From NCBI GenBank assembly GCA_025677835.1, contig JAIXMR010000150.1:1-41462 (forward strand): a DNA stretch of 41,462 bases, written 5' to 3'. This stretch comes from Sporodiniella umbellata. Lineage: Eukaryota > Mucoromycota > Mucoromycetes > Mucorales > Rhizopodaceae. This document shows, piece by piece, positions 12,538-22,749 of this stretch. Below the pieces are notes generated by a model. That model made no database searches. It saw nothing but the letters and a program-made list of their open reading frames with translations, and was not told the origin of the DNA. Position numbers and translations under genes: made by a program. Each line of letters starts with the position of its first letter. The first letter of the stretch is position 1.

Positions 12538-14750
12538 GCATGCGTAGATATCAGTATTAGATCTTTTTGTTCTCTCCATCTTTTTTTCCTCTTTGTATCA
12601 ACAACTTACCCATCACCTTTTTTTTTTCTCATTTTTTTCACTATGCTTTTGTTTTTTCTCAAAAAAAGAAAACCTAACCATACACATACATGCAAAGTGC
12701 TTGATTAAAAAAAAATCTATAAAAAAAGAATAGTCTGCGGATCCTTATTGTTAGAAATGAAAGAACTTAATTTCTTATAGGCTATAGTGCTTTTATTTTA
12801 GCGCACAAAAAGATAGAAAATAGGAACTAAAATCTTGCTTGCTATTTGACAACAAGCGAAACATAAGACTTTAAGACCGCTTGGAACTAAGACGTAGAAG
12901 ACAAACTGCTTTTAAAGCAATACTTATTTTATGGCTTGAAACTCAATTCGTCTATCTACGGAGCTGCATTCATTTTCTTTTTCAACACATGAAAATAAAT
13001 AAAAAATTTGTATTGATTGGTTCATTTGTAACCATGGATACAAACCTTCAATCTCCTCATTTTTTAATCTAGGTCTTCCTAGATGCAGCTAGTCTTGAGA
13101 AAATACTTTTCAATAGACTATAACTTTCAATTTCAATCCGAGTTGTATTATAGGCTTCAAAGTATCTCTGAAGCAGACCGCCTCAATCGAACTATTTTTA
13201 ATTTCTAAAAACTGTAAAGTTCAGTGGTTAAGAAAAGACACCAAGTCTATTATAGAACTCAACACAAGTAAACAAATATATGAAAACACGTGGATTACAG
13301 AAAACTGTAGGTGGCTTGACCAAGTTATATAATAGGTAGTCTAGTTTTAAAGTTTTTATTTTTATGGTTGTAGTACACAATAGCAAATTGAAAGCAAACA
13401 TGACACGTTTTTGTCTTGATAAGGAAAGCTATTAAAGGGATCATCTTAAAAGTTGAAACAAATCAAACAGTAAAAAAAAGTTTTAAAGGGAACATGAATA
13501 AAAATTATACCACTGGTAAAAGTTTGTATAAAAAATAAGGGTGCTAATCAATACAGATCTTTGTCAAACTACATATAAGGAGACTTTGTCTTTGTATTGA
13601 CAGATGGTAAAGCGGACAGTGTCTGTCTTTCTAAGCAACTCGATTTTCTATATACGCTTGTGACCGTTTTTTTCTAACACATACACCTGTTGAGTGCAAG
13701 CTATGGGGTTCCCTCATGTATGTTACACGAGGGGCTAGCCAATCACGGCCGGATTTAAGGGCTTTGACAAGGAGACAGCAGAGAGTGTGAAAGTGCCAGC
13801 ATTGGCTGACATGTGGCAAATCTTTAGAGTCTACTCTAGGGAGAAAAAAAGGCAAGCAATCATAGTAATGTTTGAATATGGTCTTGCTAAGGAGGTGTCC
13901 CGTTAGAAAAAAAACGATAGACTATGAATCAAGTCTAATGAGACAGTGCAGTTTTTGATACTGTATCATGCAACTTGCCCACTTCGAAATCTCTACGCAC
14001 ACTGAAAGTTCAATGCCCAGTAACTAGTGGAAGAGTAGGCGCTCAATAAAGATTGGCTAAAGGAACAAAGGTGGCCTTCGACACCCCGGATGCTATCCTG
14101 CTCTGTTAGAATACCCAGCATATGACAAATATACAGGGCTCATGTGTTTGTAGACGCTTCTTTCTGGTCCAGCAAGAAAGCTGTCAGATTCGCATTATTT
14201 CATGGTCAAAACGAAAAGACGAATTAAAGCCAGTACTCTGGTATTCTATTTCTTTATAATTTTGAAGTGGTTGGCCTATTGGCAATCAAAACATTATACC
14301 AAAAAAAAAAAAAGAGGGGCTCACTTTATCAACGTACTTTTTCTTTTTTTAGTAGCAAAAAAGTAATCAAGCCACTAAATGAGTCAAATAAAAATTTAAC
14401 ATTTCAGTTGAATTTCTAAGACTGAGGTAAGCACTTATTGAATTCTGTAAAATACAATAAAATGAAAAAAATTATTTAAATTCCGATATTACCAACGTTG
14501 AGAAGGAGGAAGTCAGCATATTGCCTTCTATTTGGAGACACAGGGTGCATTGTCTTGTGCTACTTTTTCTTGACACGTTTTTTTGAAGTTCATGTAATTT
14601 ATTCAGTAAACAGTCTGATTTTTTTTCTTTGTTTTCGTTTTATTTTATTTTATTTTTTCTTAGAAATATATCCACTGCATAGCAAGTACATCCTTATTGT
14701 CTGCTCTATTTCCCCGCTCCTTGATTTAACTATACCTCCTTTTGTTCATT
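12538..14750. other. Intergenic, with a less AT-rich relic patch at 13.6-14.2 kb
   Basis: Most of this 2.2 kb is AT-rich and empty. The patch at about 13600-14230 is visibly more G+C-rich and has broken plus-strand stretches with protein-like composition. One is GFDKETAESVKVPALADMWQ at 13760-13819, continuing to a stop at about 13905; another near 14140-14230 contains VFVDASFWSS. They look like a decayed mobile element, but stops separate them and no family can be named. The 280 bp before 14751 is the leader/promoter of the next gene, with no clear element. Confidence 0.45.
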
Positions 14751-17700
14751 ATGACCAACCCGACTCATGAAAGGCCTATTTCATTTGTTGGTATGAACAT
14801 TCATCAAGTCAAAACGCAACTAGCAGAGCATTTGGGCCAACAAGAACAAAGTTTGGAAAAGACGAGCCCCATCAGTCGAAACGCTATTCTTACTCAGACA
14901 AAGAATATTCAGAAAGAGCTGGACCAACTCGAGCGCTTTGGACAAAAGGAACTACCTGATAGTCTTCGGTTTAAGTTGGAGACTTTATCTAACGAACTTG
15001 TCCAGATAAAAACTAACGTAAGTAGATAACAAGCCTAGGGCTGAATAGCTAAACATCTCCTCTTTTTCATATGTATATATAGAGCTCAGAGTCTCCTTTA
15101 TTGCCCCCTCCGACCTCTCGTAGATCCAAGTTTCAAGCCAAATCGAACCACAATCCTGATATTAACTTTGCCACAGAAATTGGTCAAGGGTTGTTAATTG
15201 AGGTCAGAAAACTTCAAAATGTCATTTTGGAAAAGAAAGAAATCATTAAGCGCCTGGAGGCCTCTAGGTTGGAAAGTGAGCGCCAATCTGAATTAGCCCA
15301 GCGTCAGCTAAGGCAGCGCGAGGAGAATGAAGGTGAACTAAAACAGAAAAATAAAACTAAATGGCAAAGCTTTTACTTATATAAGTACAAACACAGAGAG
15401 CTTGAAAGAAGAAAATTGGAATTTGGAAGTAGTGAACCAAGACTTAGTTAGCCATTTGACGGAATCAAACGCAACAATAGCCAAACACAACGCTGATTAT
15501 GCTAGATTAACAAAGCAAATCAAAGAACAATCTGAACAGTTGGAAATAATGAAAGCGCAAGAAGAAAAAAAAAGTTCAATGATAGAAGCAATGAAAGCAC
15601 GGCATGAGCAAGAGATGCACCAGCTCAGAAAACATACAGCCCAAGGACAACGTGAAAATGCACAGGTCCAACAGCAATTGGACAGTCTCCGTACTGAGCT
15701 CAAGATTTGCAAAGCAAAGTTGGCCATCAAGCAAGCTGTACATCCTACTCTTGAACTCGAGCCATCTGAAGAGTTTATCCAGCCTACAAAGCCTAGTGAA
15801 GATCCTGCCACTCCTGTACCAGGTACCCGGCACCAGCCCCAGATGGAGACTGAAACGCTCAGGCAGTCACTAGCTCATGCCCACCGTATCATCTCTAACC
15901 TTCGAGGATCTGCTCATAAAGAAAAAATGGAAAAGTTCGAGTTAAAGAAACTCTTGGCTGATAGCCAAGAAACCATTGAACAGCTAAGAAAGGAGCCTCA
16001 AGCAAAATGCAAAAAGCCTCGAAACCTACATAAAAAGCAACGCAAGGGTGTGGCTCGTAAGCCCCGCGGAGTGGTCAGTAGCAGTTCTTCCACCAGTGAG
16101 CTTTCAAGCGAAGAAGAAGAACAAGATTTACATGTTCTCAACTTAGGGCTTGGCCTTGGTTTTGGCACACCACTTTTGTCTGAGAAGCGCTCCCAAGGAA
16201 CTGATATGGGTGTAAATACTTCAAATAATTTAACCTGGGTTCTATTGGATAGTCATTCAGTCTTTCCCTCAGAAGACGATTTCATTAGCTCTGAGACGGC
16301 CGAAAAGAGGGTTCAACAGGCTTTGGATAATGCTAAAAAAGAAAGAGATCAACTCACAGCTGCATGTGCTGAATCTGAAAAGACCATTGCCGTGGCAAGA
16401 AAGAAAGAAGCCGACTTGGTTCTCCAACTTCAAGCCAGCGTGACTCGTACTCACTTTGATGAAGTTGTTGCTCAGGCACAAGAAAAAGAAGCAGCTCTAC
16501 TACTCCAAATTGAAGCCAGTTTACCTAAACATGTAGCCGATAAACAGCTGGCTGATGCTGTTGCCATCGAAAAAGAGCTTTCAATTCCTCGAAAAGATGT
16601 AGATATGATGCTGAGTGACCGTGTGCTAAAATCTGAGATGGAGGCCAAAATAGCTGAAGCTCTTGATCAACTGGTATTACATACAAGCAACACAACCGTA
16701 CCTAAAGAGGAAATGGAGCAGCTTTTGGCCAATACGGTTCCTCAATCCGAAGTAGACGCTCTTTTGGCCCAAGCTGCTGAGAGCGCTACTCTAAGAGAAA
16801 AAAAGAACACCATTGCTAAAATTGAGGAGATGATGAAAAACATGGTACACAAGTCGGAAGTTGAAGAGATTGTGGCAAAGACTGTCCAGAATCAAACAAA
16901 CCAAGAAGAACCCACTATACCAGTTACCGCATCAGATACCCTTATTGCTAAAGCCAGAGAAGAAGGATTCATTTCTGGAAAAGCCGCTTTAGAAAATGAA
17001 TATACACAAAGAGAGCAGGATTATATTCCTAAGAGTAAAGTAGACATTTTGATAGCTAGTTCTAGAAACGAAGGAATAATCACAGGAAGAAAAGAGCTCG
17101 AGATGGAATCTGCGCAGAAAGAAAAGGATATGGTCTCTAAAGCTGATATGGAAGCCCTAGTATCCAAAGCCGTTCTGCTCGAATCTGAAAGAATGGCTTT
17201 GACTATGATTAGCAAAGAGGAAGCAGAGCTTCAACTGGAGGAGGCTAAAAAAATCATAAAAGAAAACATTGAGCAAAAAAATGTGTCCAAGACAGAGCTG
17301 GAAGTTTTAAAAAAGGAAACCGAAAAAATGAAACATGATTTGCAAGAAAAACAACAACAACTAGAAGAGGAAGTTCAGAAAAATCATGCATTAAAGAGCG
17401 AGGCTGAGCAGAATTTGAACAAGCTTAAATCAGAATGGGCTCAAAAGATGGAACAAGAAACGGTTTCTAAGGTTGAGCTTGATCGCACTATTGAGCAAGT
17501 AAAAAATACAGCCAAAAGCGAATATACAAAGAAAATAGATGTGATGCACCAACAAATTGCATGTATGATGACTCAAGAGCAACATCAGGCCTCTATCAAA
17601 GAAGCTACAGAAAAAGCGCGTCTAGGTATGGTGGATCAAGAAACTATGGATAAAAGAGTTGCGGAGAGCACTGAAATTGCATTAGAGAGTCACAGACAAG

Positions 17701-19429
17701 ACCAAGAAAAAACGCATTCCGAGTTTGAAGCAAAGCAAAACGCACTGAAGGATTCAATACAGTATTACAAAAATGAATACGAAGAAGCGAATTTGCAAAT
17801 GAGAACTATGCTGACAAAAGAAAGTGCTGATATACTTGTCAAACGCGCTGTGGCAGATGCTGTGAAGCAAAACGAGAAGAAACAGCAAGAGGTGTTGATG
17901 AGCATGTCCCCCAAAACAGACATAGATATCTTAGTCAAGAAAGCTGTAAAACAAGCTATAGAAAATGAAAGAAAGGAAGTCGGAGAAAGAGAAGCAATCG
18001 AAAGTATGACAATGATATCGAAGGTAGAGGCAGAGGCCTTGGCTAAGGTAGCTGCTGCTGATGCTATTGTCAATGAACGCCAAGCTCAAGCTGCACGTGA
18101 AAAGGATATGATTTTGAGAGAAGAGGCAGATAAGTTATCTGCACAGGCTATTCAAAATGCTATTGAAAAGGAGAAACTTAAAAATGCAGAGGCTTTAGCC
18201 AAAGAAAGAAAGGCCATGAAAGAAAAAGAAGACAATATGGTGACTAAAGAAAAAATGGAGTCTTTGATAGCTGACGCTGTGCGTACAGCTCTGGAAAAAG
18301 AAAAGAGCCAAGCAGAGAAAATCCAGAGCGACGTTCCCTGTTCTCCTCAAGAGATATATCCGCCACTTCCTGCTCCCGAGCGTTCTGTCTCCACTTCAAG
18401 ATTGTCGCCTCCATCTATCAAAAATATACCTACTCCATCAGTATCCACACCATCTATACCAAGTAAGGGTAGACTGCGACTCAACAAATCTGTATCATCA
18501 CTTAGGCGAAAGGCGTCAAATGACAGCGTCGTTAGCAAAAAAGAACAATCTGGACTCAGTGCTGACAACTACAGAGGATTTGGCACCTTACGCGTTCTAG
18601 AAACTACAACATATAGTCCTCGTAAAGCGGCTTCCAAAACTAGTTTAAAGAATATAAGCAAGAAAGGTTCAACTGCTTCTCTTTCTACAATAGCAACCGA
18701 AGACGCTCATCCCCTTCCTGCTTTTCATGGACCGTCTGCTGACACTATGAGCATGTTTGCTGATAGTGAAGGCAATACGGACATGGATGTCATTTCATCT
18801 ATTACACAGACTATGATAGGTGAATGGATGATGAAGCATACACGACGTTACGTAGGTAGCGGTATTTCAGAGCACAGGCATAAGCGCTTTTTCTGGGTGC
18901 ATCCTTACACCAAATCCTTGTACTGGAGCTCGATTGAGCCTGGTGTAGATGGAAGCGAATCCAAAGCAAAGAGTGGTAAAAGACTTTTTTTTTTTTTTAA
19001 AAAAAAAAAGAACCTAACCGTTTTCAAATAGCATTCATCGAATCCGTCGTTGTTGTATCAAATCAAAGTCAACAAGAAAACTGTCCTGTAAGTCTTTTGA
19101 TTCGCACAGGAAAAAGAGATATCAAAATCACTGCACCTAATCTTGAAAGACATGATATTTGGCATAAGGTAAAAAAGAGAAAGCAAGGAACTTCAAATAT
19201 ACTAACTTTTTTTATATAGTCTATGCTTTTTTTGGTTGGACGTGGCCATTCTGCACAGCAAACTTCTGCTGAGAATTTACTAACAGAAGTCGACAATATT
19301 AAAGGTATGATACCTGGCCAGGAAGCCCAGTACGATTCAGACGACTCAGAAGATATGATAAATATAAGACAGTGTTGCGATGGAAAACACGATCTCACAA
19401 GTCTGTCAAAAAAGCACTCACATACATAA
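14751..19429 (+). CDS. Num1/Mcp5/ApsA-like cortical anchor protein
   Basis: Five exons (14751-15017, 15083-15332, 15397-18975, 19032-19168, 19220-19429) give 4443 nt, 1480 aa. All introns are GT-AG; the last has a TACTAAC branch point. The N-terminal coiled coil contains FATEIGQGLLIEVRKLQ, typical of the membrane/mitochondria-binding segment of fungal Num1/Mcp5 proteins. A long coiled-coil body has degenerate repeats (about residues 550-1145) of the type M-x-x-K-x-x-x-E-x-L-x-x-x-A. A Ser/Pro-rich linker follows. The C-terminal PH domain (about 1312-1420) has TMIGEWMMKHTRRYVG, RHKRFFWVHPYTKSLYWS and IKITAP. This PH subtype binds PI(4,5)P2 at the plasma membrane, where the family anchors dynein and mitochondria. 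Start: first in-frame ATG after a stop-rich leader. Assignment rests mainly on the PH domain. Confidence 0.92.
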
Positions 19430-20004
19430 ATTATATACATATAACGCATATACAGTATACCTTTTAACATCCACACCAAAAAAAAAAAAATTGATAGTAA
19501 TAAAGAGATCATTATAATAAACAGTTAGCGCAATTGTTGTAGTTAAATCGGTTTAGTAAAATTCTGAGGTTTTGGTTTCAAAAAGAATAGTACAGATTTA
19601 AGATGTTAATTGCAAAAGTAAACTTTAGAAACCTTGTTAATTGGTTTTCTCATAGTGCAAACTTGAGCGCTTCTGTAAGTTATTCTTGAAAAATGTTTTG
19701 ATTGATGTAAGAATCTAGGAAAGTCAACCAAAAAGAAATTTAAAGGCATTTTTTTAAGCCGATAAATTAGAGCCAAAGATACCGTAAAAAACAAATTCGA
19801 AATAGGCAAAATGTAAAGGTTGTATACAGCCAGATAATATTAGCCTATCCCAAAAATGTAAAGATTTATGGAATTCAGTCTCCGTTATATCTGTTTTGCA
19901 TTATTGGTTTTTGATGTCATGACTTTTTTTCACTTTTCGTTTTCGTATTTTTTTCCTGTCTTTCCTATATATATACATTGCAAAGAAAAATACAAAAACA
20001 AGTT
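19430..20004. other. Intergenic between two same-strand genes
   Basis: This 575-bp AT-rich spacer holds the 3' region of the Num1-like gene (A13 at about 19479-19491) and the leader of the next gene. A hydrophobic open stretch from 19868 overlaps the next gene in another frame and shows no support as an exon. No TATA box or other element stands out. Confidence 0.5.
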
Positions 20005-22561
20005 ATGCTTGAAGTACAAAAAACAGGCACTGAATGGCAAAGAGTCCCTTCTTCTGAAAAAAGTATTGTTCCTCCTGACTTATTACAATCACTTAGACAG
20101 CATGCACTCTTTCAAAGAACAAATAATGAGGAGTTCCTTCAGCAGCTTGTATGTAGTATGCATCTACGAACATACAGCCCCAGAGATGTTATTATTGTCG
20201 AAGGAGAGTCAGCCAAGGCCATGTTTTTTTTGTTGAGAGGGTCTGTAGATGTTTGTTCCGCTGACTTTGAACGAATCTATGCCAATTTACCCCAGGGATC
20301 TTGTTTTGGTGAGATCGGTATTCTATACTCTATGCCTCGAACAGCCACAGTGATTGCTAGAAGTAAATGTATAGTATCCTCTTTAACAGCGGATGAAGTT
20401 GGAAGGATACTACCAAGCTATCCTGAAGTTGAGAAAGTGCTCCGATTTGAGGCCGAAGAAAGACTAGATGTCTTGCACAAAAGCAAAAACCTAAAGGTCA
20501 ACGAAAAATTCAGCCTAAAACCCGTGACTGAACGCAATGTTGAAGAATTTTCTGGTACCCGCCAGTTGCTACATAAAGTAAAAAAAGAAAGAAAAGCAGG
20601 AAAACGAAAAAAAAAAATTAAAACTCATGTCTTATGTGGCGTACTCTAGATTCCCTATTTTCAAGGCTGCCCTGAGGATTTTTTACATCTTGTCTCACTC
20701 AAAATAGAACCAAGACATTATGCCCCTAATGCAACTATCATAAATCAAGGAGAATATGGCAATGAGCTGATTTTTATCATAAGCGGTAAGGCAGGTTTTT
20801 CAAGCTATGACTTTTATTTATTTTTAAAATGCAGGAACGGTACAGTTCACAAAAATCCATGATGTAGACCATGCCGTTCCTATAACACGTCTAGGCCCAG
20901 GCGATTACTTTGGAGATATTTCAGTGCTTTTAAATACTCCACGTGCAACAGATGCGAAGGCAGTAACAATGCTAGAGCTCTATATATTAAAAAAGACTGA
21001 CTTCATGGAAGTTATCCACTGCTTTCCTGACTTGATGGAGCATTTCAAATCAATGGCCGAAAGCTCCCTTTCTCATCTCAAGTTCATGGTAGGATCCCTC
21101 CCTTCCTCACAATAGCAAATACTCACATTTTTTAATGAAATTTTTTTCTATCTGCTATTACCATAGACCGACGCAGCCATAGAAAAAGGTAATGAATTCG
21201 TTCAAATAAACTACAATTGATAAACATGAAGGTGCTAACTGATACCATTTTTAGATGCTTCTATTTCTCCCACTTCCTCAACTACTAACCAAGAGACCAG
21301 ATTACCTGAAGGGGGTGTCCCAGCAAACGCTATATGTAGCACGACCACAGATCAGGATCCAACACTTCTACCTCCTACAGCTGCGAATGTACTTAAAAAG
21401 GCAGAAACAAGAGGAAGAAGAGCTAGTATCGCAATCTGGTCTGACCCTAATCTGGTGGCTCTAGCCAATAGAAACATAAAAAAAGAAGAGCCAAAAGAGC
21501 AAATGGATGTTCAATATTCTGGAGGCTGCTATTCTCAATGTACTGGGTTACTAAGAGAGGGCGTTCTAGAACTCATTGCCGACTATTTGGATCTGGACTC
21601 GACCGTTTGTCTCTCAGCTGTATCTAAACGGTGTCGTAATTTTGTTCAGCAAAACGAGCGGCTTTTTCCCGACCTCGACCTTAGCCAATATAACAAAAAC
21701 GTCACAGACGATCATGTTCAGCACATTGCTCAACTAGTTGGTAGCCGAGTGCGCCGCTTGAACTTATCCCATTGTTTTTATCTTACAGATGAAGGATTCA
21801 AACGGCTACTGGAAGGCATGACAAACTTACAGACGCTCAATCTCAACTCATGTTGGCTATTAACCGACAAAAGTTTGGGACTTTTAGGAAGTGATTGCTC
21901 CCAATTAACACAGCTTGACTTATCTAACTGCCGTAAAATCAGTGATGTTGGAATATTTAAGCTACTGGACGAGAAGGATATGCGAGGACACCCAACTTTG
22001 ACAGACCTTTCCCTATCTTATTGTAAAAAGCTTTCTGATACTACCATGCGCCATCTGGCTAGTTATTGCTCACAAACACTCAAGTATCTTAACATCCAGC
22101 GCTGCACTCGTATTACTGATCAGGGCTTTATGGCCTGGGCTGAAGCACAGTTTCCCCACCTCAAGTTTTTGAATCTCAATGATTGTAGTTTCTTGACAGA
22201 CCAGGCAGTAACTTACCTCGTGTCGGCTGCTCCCCACCTTAATCAGCTCTCACTTAGTTTCTGTTGTGCGTTATCTGATAGCGCTATTGAGAGATTGGTG
22301 ACTTTGGAGGAGTTACGCGATCTTGATGTAAGTTTTTGTGGAGCTGCCGTTTCCGATATATCCATTCGTGTTTTGTTGTCTTCAAACTCAGTATACTTGC
22401 TCAACATTCGAGGTTGCGTTCGTGTGACTGATTCAACAGTCCAGTCAATTCTAGACTCTGAAAATCTAAAAACGCTGAACATCAGCCAGTGTCCTGGTAT
22501 TAGTGATGGCGCTAAAGAAACTATGCGTGAGTCTGAGAAATTGCAACAACTTATTGCCTAA
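20005..22561 (+). CDS. Tandem cyclic-nucleotide-binding, F-box, leucine-rich-repeat protein
   Basis: Five exons (20005-20577, 20650-20785, 20835-21088, 21167-21188, 21255-22561) join in phase to 2292 nt, 763 aa; exon 4 is 22 nt. cNBD1 (about residues 30-160) has the phosphate-binding cassette FGEIGILYSMPRTATV, keeping ligand residues Glu103 and Arg112. cNBD2 (about 190-320) has FGDISVLLNTPRATDA, with Asp replacing Glu. A linker carries RRASI (383-387), a PKA-type site. An F-box (about 427-465, LREGVLELIADYLDLDS) and about ten AMN1-type leucine-rich repeats follow. Separately, F-box/LRR proteins are SCF ubiquitin-ligase receptors and cNBDs sense cAMP/cGMP. A cyclic-nucleotide-tuned receptor is my inference. 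The start is the first ATG in the frame; an earlier exon is not excluded. Confidence 0.9.
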
Positions 22562-22749
22562 AAATAAGCAAAATCTGTACATATGAATCCCATGAGTACA
22601 TACACATTTCCTGTAAAATAACTGAAAATAAATAAATAAATCCCTCAGCCCTCCCGTCCTTTTTCTTGAAAGAAAGCTATATAGCCAAACTTGACTTTTA
22701 ATATATACGAAAAAGAATAATATGCAATAATAACAACAATAATGGATGA
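22562..22749. terminator. Convergent 3' ends
   Basis: This 188-bp spacer separates the stop codons of two convergent genes. Overlapping AATAAA signals at about 22627-22641 would serve the plus-strand F-box gene. Reverse-strand A/T-rich repeats near 22725-22745 would serve the H+-ATPase gene. The transcripts may overlap. Confidence 0.5.

Noticed and set aside
13631..13855. Minus-strand 74-codon frame with Cys and His residues as a zinc finger
   Set aside because: Cys/His spacing fits no known finger, and the patch looks like a transposon relic.
14134..14224. VFVDASF stretch as an RNase H domain
   Set aside because: A match of a few residues without the other catalytic acidic residues; too little to call.
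15497..18568. Minus-strand open frames inside the Num1-like gene
   Set aside because: They are antisense shadows of the coiled-coil coding sequence; the sense frame has the domains and splice sites.
19868..20004. Upstream ATG and hydrophobic stretch as a signal-anchor exon of the cNBD/F-box gene
   Set aside because: It is in a different frame, no donor joins it in phase to the cNBD exon, and the ATG at 20005 gives a cytosolic start consistent with the domains.
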